Origin: CAVVXN01 sp963772585 | Lineage (GTDB): Bacteria; Planctomycetota; PLA2; JAEUHO01 | Assembly (NCBI GenBank): GCA_963772585.1 | Contig: CAVYXV010000010.1 | Span: 1 to 64,000 of the forward strand | Length of the DNA: 64,000 nucleotides | Reading direction: 5' to 3' | Part shown: positions 7,922 to 15,304 of the stretch, one piece after another | Layout: each line of letters opens with the position of its first letter | Position numbering within the stretch: the first letter of the stretch is position 1 | Made by a program: the position numbers and the translations under genes | Notes under the pieces: model-generated | The model's input: the letters and a program-made list of their open reading frames with translations, nothing else | Told to the model about the DNA's origin: nothing | The model's database searches: none

Positions 7922-8143
7922 TTACGGGCAAGGCGAGCAAGGAGCCGGCTGGCAGGGCGGCGGGCACGGAGGCGCGCACGGATCCTGGCAGGGGTTGCAG
8001 GGGTTCGGCTGGTTGCAGGGATTCGGCTGGTTGCACGGGTTCGGCTGGTTGCAGGGATCGCCGCACGGGTTGCACGGCGACGAGCAAGCCGCCAAGCTGA
8101 CGAGCCCGACCAGGGCGACCAAGAGAACGAGCTTGCGAATCAT
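7922..8143 (-). CDS. small Cys-Pro-rich repeat lipoprotein 1
   Basis: This is a 73-residue protein. The first ~19 residues are a signal peptide (MIRKLVLLVALVGLVSLAAC) with lipobox LAAC. The mature part is only 54 residues but has 13 cysteines, almost all as PC pairs, and contains three copies of NPCNQP followed by a DPC/PPC/APC tail. A GGAGG about 10 nt upstream supports ATG 8143. Three related genes follow upstream on the same strand. No known family is recognised. Cysteine density suggests metal binding or a disulfide- or lipid-anchored surface coat; both are inference. Confidence 0.8.
   Translation of the reverse strand: MIRKLVLLVALVGLVSLAACSSPCNPCGDPCNQPNPCNQPNPCNQPNPCNPCQDPCAPPCPPPCQPAPCSPCP
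7992..8060 (-). repeat. 18-bp tandem repeat encoding NPCNQP
   Basis: On the plus strand about three to four units of the form GGTTGCAGGGNTTCGGCT occur in tandem, with variation mostly at synonymous positions. The same unit occurs in the neighbouring gene at 8361-8480. Confidence 0.75.
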
Positions 8144-8351
8144 GGGTACCTACCTCCTAGGTTGAGCGAACTGGGCCCGGCCAAGACGTCTCTTCAGCAC
8201 TGACGCCCTCAGGCTGTGCCCAACCTCCGACATCGGATCGTAAACACGGCCCGCCGCCTCTCCAAGCGAACGGACCCTGGGAAATCGTGGATTCGAGGTT
8301 CCTCGTCAGGACGGACTGTCACGCCGGGGCCACCGATGGGCACCCCCCGTT

Positions 8352-8555
8352 CTACCCGACGGGGTTGCAGGGGTTCGGCTGGTTGCAGGGATTGGGTTGG
8401 TTGCACGGGTTGGGCTGGTTGCACGGATTCGGCTGGTTGCAGGGATTCGGCTGGTTGCATGGGTTGGGCTGGTTGCACGGCGACCCTGCGCAGGCCGCGA
8501 GGCCGGTTCCCAGAAGACTCGCCAGGGCCAGGACGAAGAGGAACCTCCGAAACAT
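8352..8555 (-). CDS. small Cys-Pro-rich repeat lipoprotein 2 (NPCNQP x6)
   Basis: This is a 67-residue protein. The signal peptide (MFRRFLFVLALASLLGTGLAAC) ends in lipobox LAAC at Cys22. The mature 46 residues are AGSPC followed by six perfect NQPNPC units and a short NPVG end, giving 8 cysteines. The start ATG 8555 is fixed by GGAGG 9 nt upstream and by the signal peptide. A longer in-frame extension upstream reads as low-complexity and lacks both. It is a paralogue of the gene at 7922. Confidence 0.8.
   Translation of the reverse strand: MFRRFLFVLALASLLGTGLAACAGSPCNQPNPCNQPNPCNQPNPCNQPNPCNQPNPCNQPNPCNPVG
8361..8480 (-). repeat. 18-bp tandem repeat array (about seven units) inside lipoprotein gene 2
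   Basis: Successive 18-bp units on the plus strand (GGTTGCAGGGATTCGGCT and variants with ACGGG or TTGGG) encode the hexapeptide repeat on the minus strand. Changes are nearly all silent, so selection for the peptide or repeat gene conversion is likely. Unit-number variation between strains would be expected. Confidence 0.8.
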
Positions 8556-8688
8556 CTGCAAGACCTCCGGGGGCCCGCCCCGTGGGCCCGCCCCACCTTG
8601 GCCGGGATCCGGGGGAGAGGAAAGCCCCTGCGGGCCGGTTCCGGTCCCCGCACGGGGCGCGGGGGTGCCCGGCTGCGTCACGCCTCCG

Positions 8689-8997
8689 TCACGGGGCGCT
8701 CGCGCGGGTTTCCTCGGGGGCCCGGGGATCGGGGGCACAGGGATCGGGGGCGCAGGGATCGGGCAGATTCCAGGCCGGTTGGCACGGGTCGGGCACCGAC
8801 CGCCAGAGGCAGCACCGGCGGTAGGAGAGAGGCGTCCACCACTGCGGCCGGCAGGGGTGTTCGCACGGGTCCACGGGCGGGGTGTCCGCCACGCAGGGGT
8901 TGCCGGGGGAGAGGGGGTCGCACGGATCGGCGCAGCATCCCGCCAACATGGCGACGGCCACCGCCAGGAGACCGAGCCTTCGAATCCCTCGCAGCAT
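8689..8997 (-). CDS. small Cys-Pro-rich lipoprotein 3 (DPC repeats)
   Basis: This is a 102-residue protein. The signal peptide ends in lipobox MLAGC. The mature part has about 11 cysteines, mostly as DPC/NPC/HPC, with a Trp/Tyr-containing middle (RPQWWTPLSYRRCC) and a DPCAPDPCAPDP end. Start ATG 8997 is chosen because GGGAGGTGACG lies immediately upstream; ATG 9012 would bury this ribosome-binding site. It is clearly related in design to its neighbours but has less regular repeats. Confidence 0.72.
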   Translation of the reverse strand: MLRGIRRLGLLAVAVAMLAGCCADPCDPLSPGNPCVADTPPVDPCEHPCRPQWWTPLSYRRCCLWRSVPDPCQPAWNLPDPCAPDPCAPDPRAPEETRASAP

Positions 8998-9229
8998 CGT
9001 CACCTCCCGCATCGCCTCGATCATCGTAGCGAATCGCCCACCGGGTCCAACGAGCGCTCGGAGACGGGCCCCGCGCGCGGTGGCCACGACGCATCGGCCG
9101 ACGGCGCATGCCCGTGCCGCTCTCGGCGGGGGGATCCGCCGCGGGGCGCCTGGGTCGCGAGGGTCGGGTCGTGCCCTCCCCCGGTCATCGACCCGGGTCG
9201 GCAACGCGTGCCTTCATTCCCCCGAAACA

Positions 9230-9261
9230 CGACGCACGGCGGTCGCAACCGCCGTGCGTCG
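9230..9261 (-). terminator. long perfect hairpin after lipoprotein gene 4
   Basis: CGACGCACGGCGG (9230-9242) pairs perfectly with CCGCCGTGCGTCG (9249-9261), extendable by one more pair. It lies 64 bp past the stop of the minus-strand gene at 9325 and upstream of lipoprotein gene 3, so it probably ends the transcript of gene 4 and separates the two. Confidence 0.65.
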
Positions 9262-9324
9262 GAAGAGGGGCGAGCGGGAGGCCGCAGCCTCCCGCTGGTG
9301 AGGATCCCTTCCGCGGTGGAGGGA

Positions 9325-9537
9325 TCAGTACCCAGCCGGTGCCTGCGCGGGCATGGCGGGCGCGTTGCCCCAGGCTCCGTCCACGCTTCCGCTCGGAGCC
9401 GGGCAGCACGGGCTCTGGTAGACGGGCGCAGCGACGCACGGCTCGCAGGGGTTGCACTGGTTGCAGGGGTCGCACGAGCAACCGGCGACGACGCCGATGG
9501 CCAGCACCAACGCCAGGGCGATGACAATCTTCCTCAT
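9325..9537 (-). CDS. small Cys-rich lipoprotein 4
   Basis: This is a 70-residue protein with signal peptide and lipobox (VVAGC). The first half of the mature part is dense in cysteine (CSCDPCNQCNPCEPC), then a looser PVYQSPCCPAP and a Gly/Ala/Pro/Gln tail. ATG 9537 is preferred over 9555 because GGGAGG lies 12 nt upstream of it. It is the first of four related minus-strand genes. Its CNQCNPC stretch resembles the NPCNQP unit of genes 1 and 2. Confidence 0.75.
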   Translation of the reverse strand: MRKIVIALALVLAIGVVAGCSCDPCNQCNPCEPCVAAPVYQSPCCPAPSGSVDGAWGNAPAMPAQAPAGY

Positions 9538-9910
9538 GGTCCGAAAACCTCCCACATCGACCCGCGCCTAGCGAGGTGCGGGATCAAGAAACCTACCTCC
9601 TGGGCCTGGGGCCCTGCGCGAGGCTACCCCGAGGGGGTGCCCCGGCCAAGGGACCGGGTCCCGAGGGGCGGGATCGGCCGATCCTGCCGGGGACCGAAGC
9701 GAATTCCCTTTCCCGCGGCCTTTTGCGGGCTTTGCGGGCACTTTTCCGCGTGCGGCTGCACGTGTCACGAGCCCGTCATGCACGGTTCTGGTTGTCACCG
9801 TCCGGCAATTCGCGCGGGGATCCCCGGGGACGGGCGCGGCATCGCCGCGTCGCTTGGGGCACCATCCCCTCTGTCGGCGCGGGGGCCGCGCCGCGCGGGA
9901 GGGGCGAGGC
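9538..9910. other. intergenic between lipoprotein gene 4 and purD
   Basis: About 370 bases between divergent genes. It must hold both promoters, but no confident -10/-35 elements are recognisable. Slightly lower-GC runs (CTTTTCCGCG and TTCCCTTTCC around 9705-9750) are the most promoter-like. No RNA gene is evident. Confidence 0.4.
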
Positions 9911-11197
9911 ATGAAGGTGCTCGTCGTCGGCGGCGGCGGCCGCGAACACGCGCTCTGCTGGGCGCTCGCCCGTAGCCCCCGCGTGACCCGTGTGTTCGCG
10001 GCGCCCGGCAATGGCGGCATGGGTGCGGTCGCGACGACCAGGCCCGACCTGCTCGCGAGCGACCTCGACGGCCTCGCCCGATTCGCGACGGCGGAGGGCA
10101 TCGACCTCACCGTGGTCGGACCCGAAGCGCCGCTCGTCGCCGGCATCGTCGATCGCTTCGAGGCGCAGGGTCTCCCCATCTTCGGCCCGAACCAGGCGGC
10201 GGCGCAGCTCGAGGGGAGCAAGCAGTTCGCCAAGCGGGTCATGCTCCGCAACAACGTTCCCACGGCGGCCCACCGCGCGTTCTCCGAACTCGACGAGGCG
10301 ATCTCGTACGTGAAGCAGGCGGAGATGTATCCCCTCGTCGTGAAGGCGGACGGCCTCGCGGCCGGGAAGGGGGTGGTGATCTGCGCCTCGCCCGCCGACG
10401 CCGTCGAGGCCCTCCGCGAGATGATGGAGGCCCGCCGCTTCGGCGACGCGGGACGGCGGGTGATCGTGGAGGAGCTGCTCCGGGGAGAGGAGGCGTCGGT
10501 CCACGCGATCACCGACGGCGACACCCTGCTGGTCCTTCCCTCGTCCCAGGACCACAAGCGGATCGGCGACGGCGACACCGGGCCCAACACGGGCGGCATG
10601 GGTGCCTACAGCCCCGCGCCGGTGGTCGAGGGCGACATGACCGACCGGGTCATCCGCTCCGTGCTCGTCCCCATGATCCACGGCATGAAGATGGAGGGCG
10701 TCCCCTTCGCGGGCGTGCTCTATGCCGGGCTCATGATCACGAAGGGCGGACCGCGGGTCCTGGAGTTCAACGTCCGCTTCGGCGATCCCGAGACGCAGGT
10801 GATCCTGCCGCGCCTCAGGACCGACCTCTTCTCGATCCTCTACGCGGCCACGGAAGGGCGGCTCGCCGACCTCGGCGATCTCGAGGTCGATCCGCGGGCC
10901 TGCGTGGGCGTCGTCGTCGCCTCGAAGGGCTATCCCGAGGCCTACCAGGCCGGGAAGACCATTCAGGGCCTCGACGAGGCGGCGGCCCTGGAGGACGTCG
11001 TCGTCTTCCACGCCGGGACGCGCCAAACGGGCGACCGGTTCGTCACGGCGGGCGGCCGCGTGCTCTGCGTGTCCGCCCTGGGTACGGGGTACCGCGAGGC
11101 GCGCGACCGGGCCTACGCGGGCGTGGAGCGGATCGGCTTCGAGGGCCTCTACGTCCGGCGGGACATCGCCCACCGCGCGCTGGCACGCAAGGCGTAG
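9911..11197 (+). CDS. purD: phosphoribosylamine-glycine ligase
   Basis: GAR synthetase, the second step of de novo purine synthesis: ATP-dependent joining of glycine to 5-phosphoribosylamine in the cytoplasm. The protein is 428 residues, the usual length. Visible features are the N-terminal VLVVGGGGREHAL, the ATP-grasp region with KADGLAAGKGVVI, SSQDHKRIGDGDTGPNTGGM and LEFNVRFGDPETQ, all diagnostic for PurD. The start is ATG 9911, where the family N-terminus begins; upstream in-frame codons are not conserved sequence. No other pur gene is adjacent. Confidence 0.98.
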   Translation: MKVLVVGGGGREHALCWALARSPRVTRVFAAPGNGGMGAVATTRPDLLASDLDGLARFATAEGIDLTVVGPEAPLVAGIVDRFEAQGLPIFGPNQAAAQLEGSKQFAKRVMLRNNVPTAAHRAFSELDEAISYVKQAEMYPLVVKADGLAAGKGVVICASPADAVEALREMMEARRFGDAGRRVIVEELLRGEEASVHAITDGDTLLVLPSSQDHKRIGDGDTGPNTGGMGAYSPAPVVEGDMTDRVIRSVLVPMIHGMKMEGVPFAGVLYAGLMITKGGPRVLEFNVRFGDPETQVILPRLRTDLFSILYAATEGRLADLGDLEVDPRACVGVVVASKGYPEAYQAGKTIQGLDEAAALEDVVVFHAGTRQTGDRFVTAGGRVLCVSALGTGYREARDRAYAGVERIGFEGLYVRRDIAHRALARKA

Positions 11198-11326
11198 GGC
11201 CGATCGCCGCCGCGGGGCCGCCGGCCCCCCCGGGGCCATGGCCCTCCCCCCTCCGAAGCCCCAGGCGGGCGCACCCCTTCCGGCGGCGCCCGCCCGGCGT
11301 TTCTACCCTTGGTCCCGGAGGTTCCC

Positions 11327-12028
11327 ATGCGCCGCCTCGCCCCTGCTCTCCTCGTCCTCGCCGCCTTCCTCGCCGTCCCCGCCCTCGTCCCCGACGTAGC
11401 GGCCGGCCGGGGAGAGCGCGCCGCCGCGCTCGCGAGGAAGCTCCAGACCCAGCGGATCGCCAAGGCGACGTTCAAGGAGGTGCCGCTCCCGGAGTTCCTG
11501 AAGTGGCTCCGGCTGGCGACCGGGCACAACTTCCTCTTCGACGTGAAGACGCTGAAGAAGGAGGGCATCGAGCCGAAGGAGATCACCTTCACGGCCGACC
11601 TGGAGGACGTGACGGTCGCGACCCTGCTCGACCTCGCCCTCTCGCCCCACCAACTCGCCGCCGTCGCCAAGGACGACCTGGTGATGGTCACCACCCACGC
11701 GGCGAGCCTGGGGAAGCCGATCACGCGGCTCTACGGCATCAGCCACATCACCTACACGAAGATCGACTTCATCGCCCCCGACATCAACCTTCACCCCTCG
11801 GACTTCACCCCCGTCGACGACTACGAGCCGGAGAGGGTCGTCGAGAACGATCCCCTCGACAGCGGCGAGGCCGTCGCCGACCTGCTTCGCCAACTGGTTG
11901 CGCCCGACGAGTGGGACAACGAGGGTTGGAGGATCACCGCGACGGACCGCTATCTCGTCGTCCGGGCGCCCCGCGCGGTCCAGGCGAAGGTGCTCCGGGC
12001 ACTCGACCAGATCGCCGCCATGAAGTAG
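11327..12028 (+). CDS. secreted STN-like domain protein
   Basis: This 233-residue protein has an N-terminal signal peptide (MRRLAPALLVLAAFLAVPAL). Residues ~40-130 resemble the STN (secretin/TonB short N-terminal) fold: FKEVPLPEFLKWLRLATGHN, ITFTADLEDVTVATLLDLAL, and a VMVTT strand, followed by a region ending in YLVVRAPRAVQAKVLRALDQI as in secretin N-domains. Such single-domain secreted forms are common in planctomycetes; their role is not established. ATG 11327 has CGGAGG upstream. It follows purD by 130 bp. Confidence 0.7.
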   Translation: MRRLAPALLVLAAFLAVPALVPDVAAGRGERAAALARKLQTQRIAKATFKEVPLPEFLKWLRLATGHNFLFDVKTLKKEGIEPKEITFTADLEDVTVATLLDLALSPHQLAAVAKDDLVMVTTHAASLGKPITRLYGISHITYTKIDFIAPDINLHPSDFTPVDDYEPERVVENDPLDSGEAVADLLRQLVAPDEWDNEGWRITATDRYLVVRAPRAVQAKVLRALDQIAAMK

Positions 12029-12142
12029 GGGGGCGTCGCGGCCCGGGGGCAGGCGCCCGTGCGGGCCCGGGTCGAGTTGCGAATCATTACCGAGGCGGGC
12101 GCCCTCCCGGGCCGGAAAGTCCGGCCTCGGATCCTCCTCCGG

Positions 12143-12160
12143 CGAGTCATTCTCATTCTC
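12143..12160 (+). promoter_or_regulatory. Fur-box-like operator upstream of fur
   Basis: On the minus strand the site reads GAGAATGAGAATGACTCG, three consecutive hexamers resembling GATAAT, the building block of Fur boxes. It lies 35-52 bp upstream of the fur start. A second, weaker AT-richer site (GCGAATCATTACCGAG) lies at 12080-12095. Autoregulation of fur by iron is the natural reading. Confidence 0.5.
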
Positions 12161-12180
12161 CGGTTCGGCAAGGAGGTGGT

Positions 12181-12261
12181 ATGCTCCGCCGGCAATGGCC
12201 GATCCCACGCTCAGCCAGGCCCTGGCGGCCTTCGAGAAGTTCCTCCGCACCGAACGCCTGA
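12181..12261 (+). CDS. possible 26-codon leader ORF overlapping the fur start
   Basis: A strong Shine-Dalgarno AAGGAGGT (12170-12177) is 3 nt from ATG 12181, which opens a 26-codon frame (MLRRQWPIPRS...) that overlaps the first 67 nt of fur in another frame. The fur ATG itself is 18 nt from that Shine-Dalgarno, too far for efficient direct initiation. In E. coli fur is translationally coupled to a short upstream ORF (uof); a similar arrangement is possible here. The peptide composition is not itself gene-like, so confidence is low. Confidence 0.3.
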   Translation: MLRRQWPIPRSARPWRPSRSSSAPNA

Positions 12262-12689
12262 AGATGACCGGGCAGCGCCGGCACATGGTCCGGGCGGCGT
12301 TGGAGACCCGCGGCCACTTCACGGCCGAGGAGCTCTACCAGCGGCTCGTCCACGAGGGCGAGCAGGTCTCCATGGCGACCGTCTACCGGGGACTGAGGCT
12401 CCTGGAGGACTCCGGCATCGTCGAGGGCCACGACTTCGCCGACGGGCAGCGACGCTACGAGCGGGCGCTCAAGCGCGACCACCACGACCACATGGTCTGC
12501 GTCGACTGCCGGTCCGTCATCGAGTTCCAGAACGACGAGATCGAGCGACAGCAGCAGCTCGCCGCCGAGGAGCACGGGTTCGACATCGAGGCCCACGACC
12601 TGACCCTCTACGTGCGCTGCAAGGACTGGCGCAAGAAGGGCCAGTGCGCCCGCCGCGACGCGCGGGACGAGCGCCTCGCCGAGCGGTGA
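12195..12689 (+). CDS. fur: ferric uptake regulator family protein
   Basis: This 164-residue metal-dependent repressor has an N-terminal winged helix (residues ~10-85; MTGQRRHMVRAAL, FTAEELYQRL, ATVYRGLRLLEDSGIV) and a C-terminal metal-binding dimerisation domain. HHDHMVCVDC supplies histidines and the first CxxC of the structural zinc site. The second Cys pair is spaced unusually widely (RCKDWRKKGQC). The sequence fits Fur better than PerR or Zur, but the sensed metal is not proven. The stop overlaps the tadA GTG start (GTGA). A Fur-box-like site lies upstream. Confidence 0.9.
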   Translation: MADPTLSQALAAFEKFLRTERLKMTGQRRHMVRAALETRGHFTAEELYQRLVHEGEQVSMATVYRGLRLLEDSGIVEGHDFADGQRRYERALKRDHHDHMVCVDCRSVIEFQNDEIERQQQLAAEEHGFDIEAHDLTLYVRCKDWRKKGQCARRDARDERLAER

Positions 12690-13165
12690 GCCAGGGCGGG
12701 GCGTCTCCTCCCGATCCCGGGGACGCGGTCTTCATGCGGGAGGCGCTCGCCGAGGCCAGGGCCGCACTCGCCCACGACGATGTCCCCATCGGGTGCGTGG
12801 TGGTGAAGGACGGCGCCGTCGTCGCGCGCGCGCACAACCGTCGCGAGGCGGACGGCGACCCGACGGCGCACGCCGAGATCCTCGCGCTTCGGGACGCCGC
12901 CCGGGCCGTGGGGGCGTGGCGTTTGGTGGGATGCACGCTCTACGTCACGCTCGAACCCTGTTTCATGTGCGCGGGCGCGTGCGTGAACGGCCGCGTCGAG
13001 CGCGTGGTCTTCGGCGCCAGGGATCCGAAGGCCGGGGCGGTGGGGTCGCTCGCCGACGTGTGCGGGGACCCCCGCCTGAACCACCGCCCCGCCGTCACGG
13101 ACGGCGTGCTGGCCGAGGAGGCGGGGGCCCTGCTCCAGGCGTTCTTCGGCGCACGGCGGCGATAG
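12686..13165 (+). CDS. tadA: tRNA adenosine deaminase
   Basis: This 159-residue zinc-dependent deaminase converts A34 of tRNA-Arg(ACG) to inosine. Zinc ligands and the catalytic Glu are seen in TAHAEI (His, Glu) and PCFMC (two Cys). Other family marks are VPIGCVVVKDG, AHNRREADGDPTAHAE and DPKAGAVGS. The start is taken as GTG 12686, overlapping the fur stop as GTGA; an ATG at 12734 is possible but would shorten the N-terminal helix. Other cytidine-deaminase-like enzymes (GuaD) are less likely given PCFMCAGA. Confidence 0.93.
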   Translation: MSQGGASPPDPGDAVFMREALAEARAALAHDDVPIGCVVVKDGAVVARAHNRREADGDPTAHAEILALRDAARAVGAWRLVGCTLYVTLEPCFMCAGACVNGRVERVVFGARDPKAGAVGSLADVCGDPRLNHRPAVTDGVLAEEAGALLQAFFGARRR

Positions 13166-13189
13166 CCCTCCGTTCCCCCGCTCCCCTCG

Positions 13190-13992
13190 TCAGTGCTCGA
13201 GCACGGCCCGGAGGAACCGGCGGGTGCGTTCCTTCCGCGGGTCGTCGAGGATTCGCTCGGGCGGCCCCGCTTCCACGATCCGGCCGTGATCGAAGAACAG
13301 CACGCGGTCGGAGATCTCGCGGGCGAACCGCATCTCATGGGTCACGACGAGCATCGTCATCGCGCTCTCGCGGGCGAGGTCGCGGAGCACTTGCAGCACC
13401 TCGGCCACCAGCTCGGGGTCCAGCGCCGAGGTGATCTCGTCGAAGAGCATGATGTCGGGCTCCGGCGCCAGCGCCCGGGCGATCGCCACGCGCTGCTTCT
13501 GGCCGCCCGAGAGCTCCGCGGGGTACTGCGCGGCCTTCTCGGCGAGACCGACGCGGTCGAGGAGCGCCCCGGCGCGCGCGCGGCTTCCTCCTTCGGGACG
13601 CCGCCGACGAGCGTCGGCGCCAGCGCGACGTTCTCCAGCGCCGTCATGTGCGGGAAGAGGTTGAAGTGCTGGAAGACCATCCCGAAGCGACCGCGGAGCC
13701 TGTGCTGCGTGGCTTCGTCCGGGGGAGGGCTGTCGCCGCCGCCGCGGTCCCAGAGCGCCTCGCCGCCTACCCGGACGACGCCGCGGTCGGGCGGTTCCAG
13801 CGTCATCAGCACGCGCAGCAGCGTGGACTTCCCCGAGCCGCTCGGCCCGATGATGCTGACCTTCTCGCCGCGGGTGACGTCGAGGTCGATCGCGTCGAGG
13901 ACGACGAGCTCGCCGTAGGCCTTGACGAGGCCCCGGATGGCGAGGAGGGGGCCGTTGGGCGCGGCGGTCCCGGCGGGCTGGGGCTCAGGCAT
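13190..13992 (-). pseudogene. ehuA: amino-acid/ectoine ABC transporter ATP-binding protein, frameshifted
   Basis: This is an ABC ATPase of the polar-amino-acid class, the energy subunit of the adjacent permeases. Frame one (13992 down to ~13580) has Walker A GPSGSGKST, Q-loop FQHFNLFPH and runs to GVPKEEAAR. The rest (LSGGQKQRVAIARAL signature, Walker B IMLFDEITSALDPE, H-switch VVTHEM, ending EH at 13190) continues in another frame. The break is in a GC-dinucleotide run at 13571-13583, where one base is missing or one GC is extra. Restoring it gives a normal ~265-residue protein, so this may be a sequencing error. Overlaps the upstream permease stop. Confidence 0.85.
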
Positions 13993-14653
13993 GGCCGGTC
14001 CTCTTCGCCAGCGCCATGCGCTGCTCGAGCCGGGCCACGAGTCGCGACGACACGAGGCTCAGCACGAGGTAGACCACGCCGACGATGGTGTAGGGCTCGA
14101 GGTAGCGGAAGGTCTCTTTCCCGATGATCGTCGCGCGCCGGAGGATCTCCAGCACGGTGATCGCGGAGAGGAGGGGCGTGTCCTTGAAGAGGGCGATGAG
14201 GTAGTTGCCCAGCGCCGGCAGGATCGGGGGGATCGCCTGCGGCAGGACGACGTGTCGATAGGTCTGGTTGCGCGTGAGGTTCAGGGCCCGCGCGGCTTCC
14301 CACTGTCCCCGGGGAACGCTCTCGATGCCGGCGCGGTAGACCTCCGCGGTGTAGCAGCTGTAGTGGAGGCCCAGGACGAGCACGCCGGTCACGAAGACGT
14401 CCATGACCAGGCCGACGTGCGCGGGGAGGAAGTAGAAGAAGTACAGTTGGACGAGCAGCGGCGTGCTGCGCACGGCCTCGACGATCGCGGTCGCCGGCCA
14501 CGACACCACGCGGAGTCGAGAGCGGCGGGCGACGGCCCAGACGAGCCCGAGCACCAGCGCGATGGTCATCCCGTACACGACGGCCTGCAGCGTGATCCAG
14601 AGTCCGCGGGCGAGCTCCGGCAGGATCGACCACGCGTAGCTCCAGTCCCACAT
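13985..14653 (-). CDS. ehuD: ectoine/amino-acid ABC transporter permease
   Basis: This 222-residue inner-membrane permease of the His/Glu (HisM) family has about five hydrophobic segments. The EAA loop is visible as WEAARALNLTRNQTYRHVVLPQAI (quoted region near residue 135), followed by P-x-LPALGNYLIALFKDT, typical of polar-amino-acid permeases. ATG 14653 overlaps the upstream permease stop as ATGA. It probably pairs with the upstream permease to form the channel of an EhuBCD-type ectoine importer, judged from position beside the ectABCD operon. Confidence 0.85.
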   Translation of the reverse strand: MWDWSYAWSILPELARGLWITLQAVVYGMTIALVLGLVWAVARRSRLRVVSWPATAIVEAVRSTPLLVQLYFFYFLPAHVGLVMDVFVTGVLVLGLHYSCYTAEVYRAGIESVPRGQWEAARALNLTRNQTYRHVVLPQAIPPILPALGNYLIALFKDTPLLSAITVLEILRRATIIGKETFRYLEPYTIVGVVYLVLSLVSSRLVARLEQRMALAKRTGHA

Positions 14654-15303
14654 CAGGCCGACTCCCGCGGCCGCCACCGGCGGCCCACGCGGCGCTCGAC
14701 GGTCCGCATCACGGTCGTCACGACGAGGGCGAGGGCGAGGTAGAGCAGCAGCACCAGCCCGAACACCTCGCCGGAGCGCTGCGTGTGGTCGCGGACGAAC
14801 ACGGCGGCGCGGGTGAGGTCGGTGATGAAGATCATCGAGACGAGGGCCGTGCTCTTGAGCAGCTCGATCAGGAGGTTGCCGAACGGCGGCAGCATCTGGA
14901 CGAAGGCCTGCGGCAACACGACCTTCCACATGCGCTGGCGCGCGGTGAGGTTGAGGGCGGTCGCCGCTTCGATTTGGCCGCCGGGCACCGCCTGGAGGGC
15001 TCCGCGCACGACCTCCGCGCCGTACGCGCCGACGTTGAGTCCGGGAACGACCACGCCCACGAACCAGTTGGGGAAGCGCAGGCCCAGTAGGGGCAGGGCG
15101 AACGCGAACCAGAAGAGCTGGACGAGTAGCGACGTGCCCCGAAACACCTCCACGTAGAGGCGCGACGAGGTCCTCAGGATCGGGTCGCGGCCCAGGCGCG
15201 CGAGCCCCGCGGCGAACGCCGCCGCCCCCGCCACGACCGTGCCGCCGAGGAAGAGGAGCACGGTCCGCCCGAGGCCGGGCAGCAGCGGGGTGAGGAGGTC
15301 CAC
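14653..15303 (-). CDS. ehuC: ectoine/amino-acid ABC transporter permease
   Basis: This 216-residue HisM-type permease has an N-terminal hydrophobic segment, TM-rich body and EAA loop (EAATALNLTARQRMWKVVLP), then LPPFGNLLIELLKSTAL. The GTG start at 15303 is one base past the substrate-binding protein stop, and the protein begins at the family position (LLTPLLPGLGRTVLLFLGG). It is translationally coupled on both sides. Substrate assignment to ectoine rests on operon context. Confidence 0.83.
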   Translation of the reverse strand: MDLLTPLLPGLGRTVLLFLGGTVVAGAAAFAAGLARLGRDPILRTSSRLYVEVFRGTSLLVQLFWFAFALPLLGLRFPNWFVGVVVPGLNVGAYGAEVVRGALQAVPGGQIEAATALNLTARQRMWKVVLPQAFVQMLPPFGNLLIELLKSTALVSMIFITDLTRAAVFVRDHTQRSGEVFGLVLLLYLALALVVTTVMRTVERRVGRRWRPRESA

Positions 15304-15304
15304 C

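Noticed and set aside
7992..8480. Repeats that could be mistaken for a CRISPR array
   Set aside because: The 18-bp units are directly tandem without spacers and encode an in-frame hexapeptide in two lipoprotein genes.
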